Shown here: positions 63,337-64,000 of the stretch, one piece after another
How the letters are laid out: each line of letters begins with the position of its first letter
How positions within the stretch are numbered: position 1 is the stretch's first letter
DNA from: Erinaceus europaeus
Taxonomy: Eukaryota > Chordata > Mammalia > Eulipotyphla > Erinaceidae
Length of the DNA: 64,000 nucleotides
Direction: 5' to 3'
NCBI RefSeq assembly: GCF_950295315.1
Contig: NC_080179.1
Coordinates: forward strand, 67,077,961-67,141,960
The notes under the pieces: generated by a model
Told to the model about the DNA's origin: nothing
The model's database searches: none
The model's input: the letters and a program-made list of their open reading frames with translations, nothing else
Translations under genes and position numbers: made by a program

Positions 63337-63617
63337 GGGCCAGGTAGTGGTACACTAGGTTAAGCACACATAGTACCTAGTGCAAGGACCTGCACAAGGA
63401 TCCTGGTTGGAGCTCCTGGATCCCCTCTACAGGGAGGTAGCTTTACAAATGGTGAAGCAGGTCTGCAGGTGTCTTTATTTCCCCCCTCTCTATCTTCCAC
63501 ATCCCTCTCAATTTCCCTCTGTCCTATCCAATAAAATGGAGAAAATGGCCACTAGGAGCAGTGGATTTGTAGTGCGGGCACTAGAGGCCCAGCAATAACC
63601 CTTGAGGCAAAAAAAAC
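63337..63617 (+). mobile_element. SINE-A, long form
   Basis: GGGGGCCAGGTAGTGGTACACC-like head, body without the CAACAA segment, ATGGCCACTAGGAGCAGTGG block to AACCCTTGAGGCAAAA. Confidence 0.9.
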
Positions 63618-63702
63618 CACAAACCTATCTACTTCATTACCTGAAGAATTTATGTAGTGAAAAATATATTACTAAAGGCACACTTTTTAAAGTTGTTAAT
63701 CT

Positions 63703-63981
63703 TTTTTTTCTGCCAGGATTACCTCTGGGACTTGGTGCATGACTCCATAATTCCTGGTTGTGCTTCCTCTCTCTCTCTCTCTCTTTCCCCTTCTCTCTTT
63801 TAATATGGTAAAAGACATGAAATAGAGGGAAGGAGGGAGGGAAAGAGAGTCAACCTGCAACACTGCTCCACCGTTCCACAGTTCGTGAAGCTTCACCCTA
63901 CAGGTATGGACCAGGACTTAAACCCAGCTCCTCATGCATGGTAGTATGTGCACTCTACTGAGTGAGCCACCACCCAGCCTC
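63703..63981 (-). mobile_element. SINE-A/B-like, long form, diverged
   Basis: Inverted block (CTGCCAGGATTACCTCTGG, ATAATTCCTGG), a (CT)n run at about 63768-63783, GTTCGTGAAGCTTCACCC and a CTCTACTGAGTGAGCCACCAC head. Confidence 0.8.
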
Positions 63982-64000
63982 TAAGGTCACATTTTATGAA

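Noticed and set aside
1..64000. CRISPR array, operon or prokaryotic system
   Set aside because: Direct repeats are dispersed retroposons without regular spacing. SINEs, L1, L2, MIR and LTRs show that this is mammalian nuclear DNA.
1..64000. Functional tRNA genes
   Set aside because: Many box A/box B pairs exist, but each belongs to a SINE with a CT-rich body and A-rich tail. The tRNA-Lys-like piece lacks its 3-prime half.

Overview
This is a repeat-dominated, AT-rich stretch of nuclear DNA from a hedgehog (Erinaceinae, most probably Erinaceus europaeus). Three things point there. First, dense tRNA-derived SINEs of the kind described from hedgehogs as ERI SINEs. Second, a long antisense reverse transcriptase frame whose features and short (GAA)n tail fit the Vingi non-LTR retrotransposons (Vingi-1_EE and Vingi-1_AAl, Kojima, Kapitonov and Jurka 2011), which among mammals were reported only from hedgehogs. 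Third, mammalian L1, L2 and MIR remnants. I found no convincing host protein-coding gene. Nearly all longer open frames are chance frames through SINEs. The DNA looks intergenic or intronic.

Repeat names used here (mine unless stated). SINE-A: tRNA-derived, about 270 bp, with a CAACAA/AATAA-rich tail; a longer form adds a block beginning ATGGCC(T/A)CCAGGAGCAGTGG and ending AACCCTGGAGGCAAAA. SINE-B: about 200 bp, head GGGGCCGGGTGGTGGCACAC, tail with ATAAATAAA. SINE-C: about 150 bp, head with AGTGGATAAAGCATTGG. SINE-D: about 130 bp, head GGTAGATAGCATAATGG, end GTGCTCTGGTAAAA. Family F: a longer poly(A) retroposon without coding capacity that I do not recognise; F2 is a diverged relative. LTR1 and LTR2: two related short LTRs with 6-bp target duplications. 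I count about 32 SINE-A, 17 SINE-B, 13 SINE-D and 5 SINE-C copies, plus older tRNA-like SINEs.

Layout. 1-10 kb: SINE-A copies, one split by an LTR1, with L2 and old L1 pieces. 10-20 kb: SINE-in-SINE nesting, a tandem duplication at 15.65-16.0 kb, a GC-rich promoter-like island at 17.9-18.1 kb, and two almost identical F copies (13.4 and 19.8 kb). 20-30 kb: a MIR, two short Vingi tails (175 bp and 21 bp), a cluster of SINEs and another F copy. 30.9-33.5 kb: an LTR2 split by a 2.1-kb Vingi. 34-45 kb: the least repetitive part, with L2, MIR, L1 ends and scattered SINEs. 45.5-47.7 kb: the longest F copy, split by an LTR1. 48-60 kb: SINE-rich, with a tRNA-Lys-like 5-prime half inside a SINE, a (TG)32 array at a SINE tail, and an F2 copy split by an LTR2. 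60.6-62.3 kb: an L1 3-prime end split by a SINE-A.

The window reads as a layered record of retroposition. Target-site duplications let many insertions be ordered in time. L1 machinery probably moved the SINEs and family F, Vingi moved its own truncated copies, and an endogenous retrovirus with 6-bp duplications left the solo LTRs. All family assignments are from recognition by eye, not from a database search.
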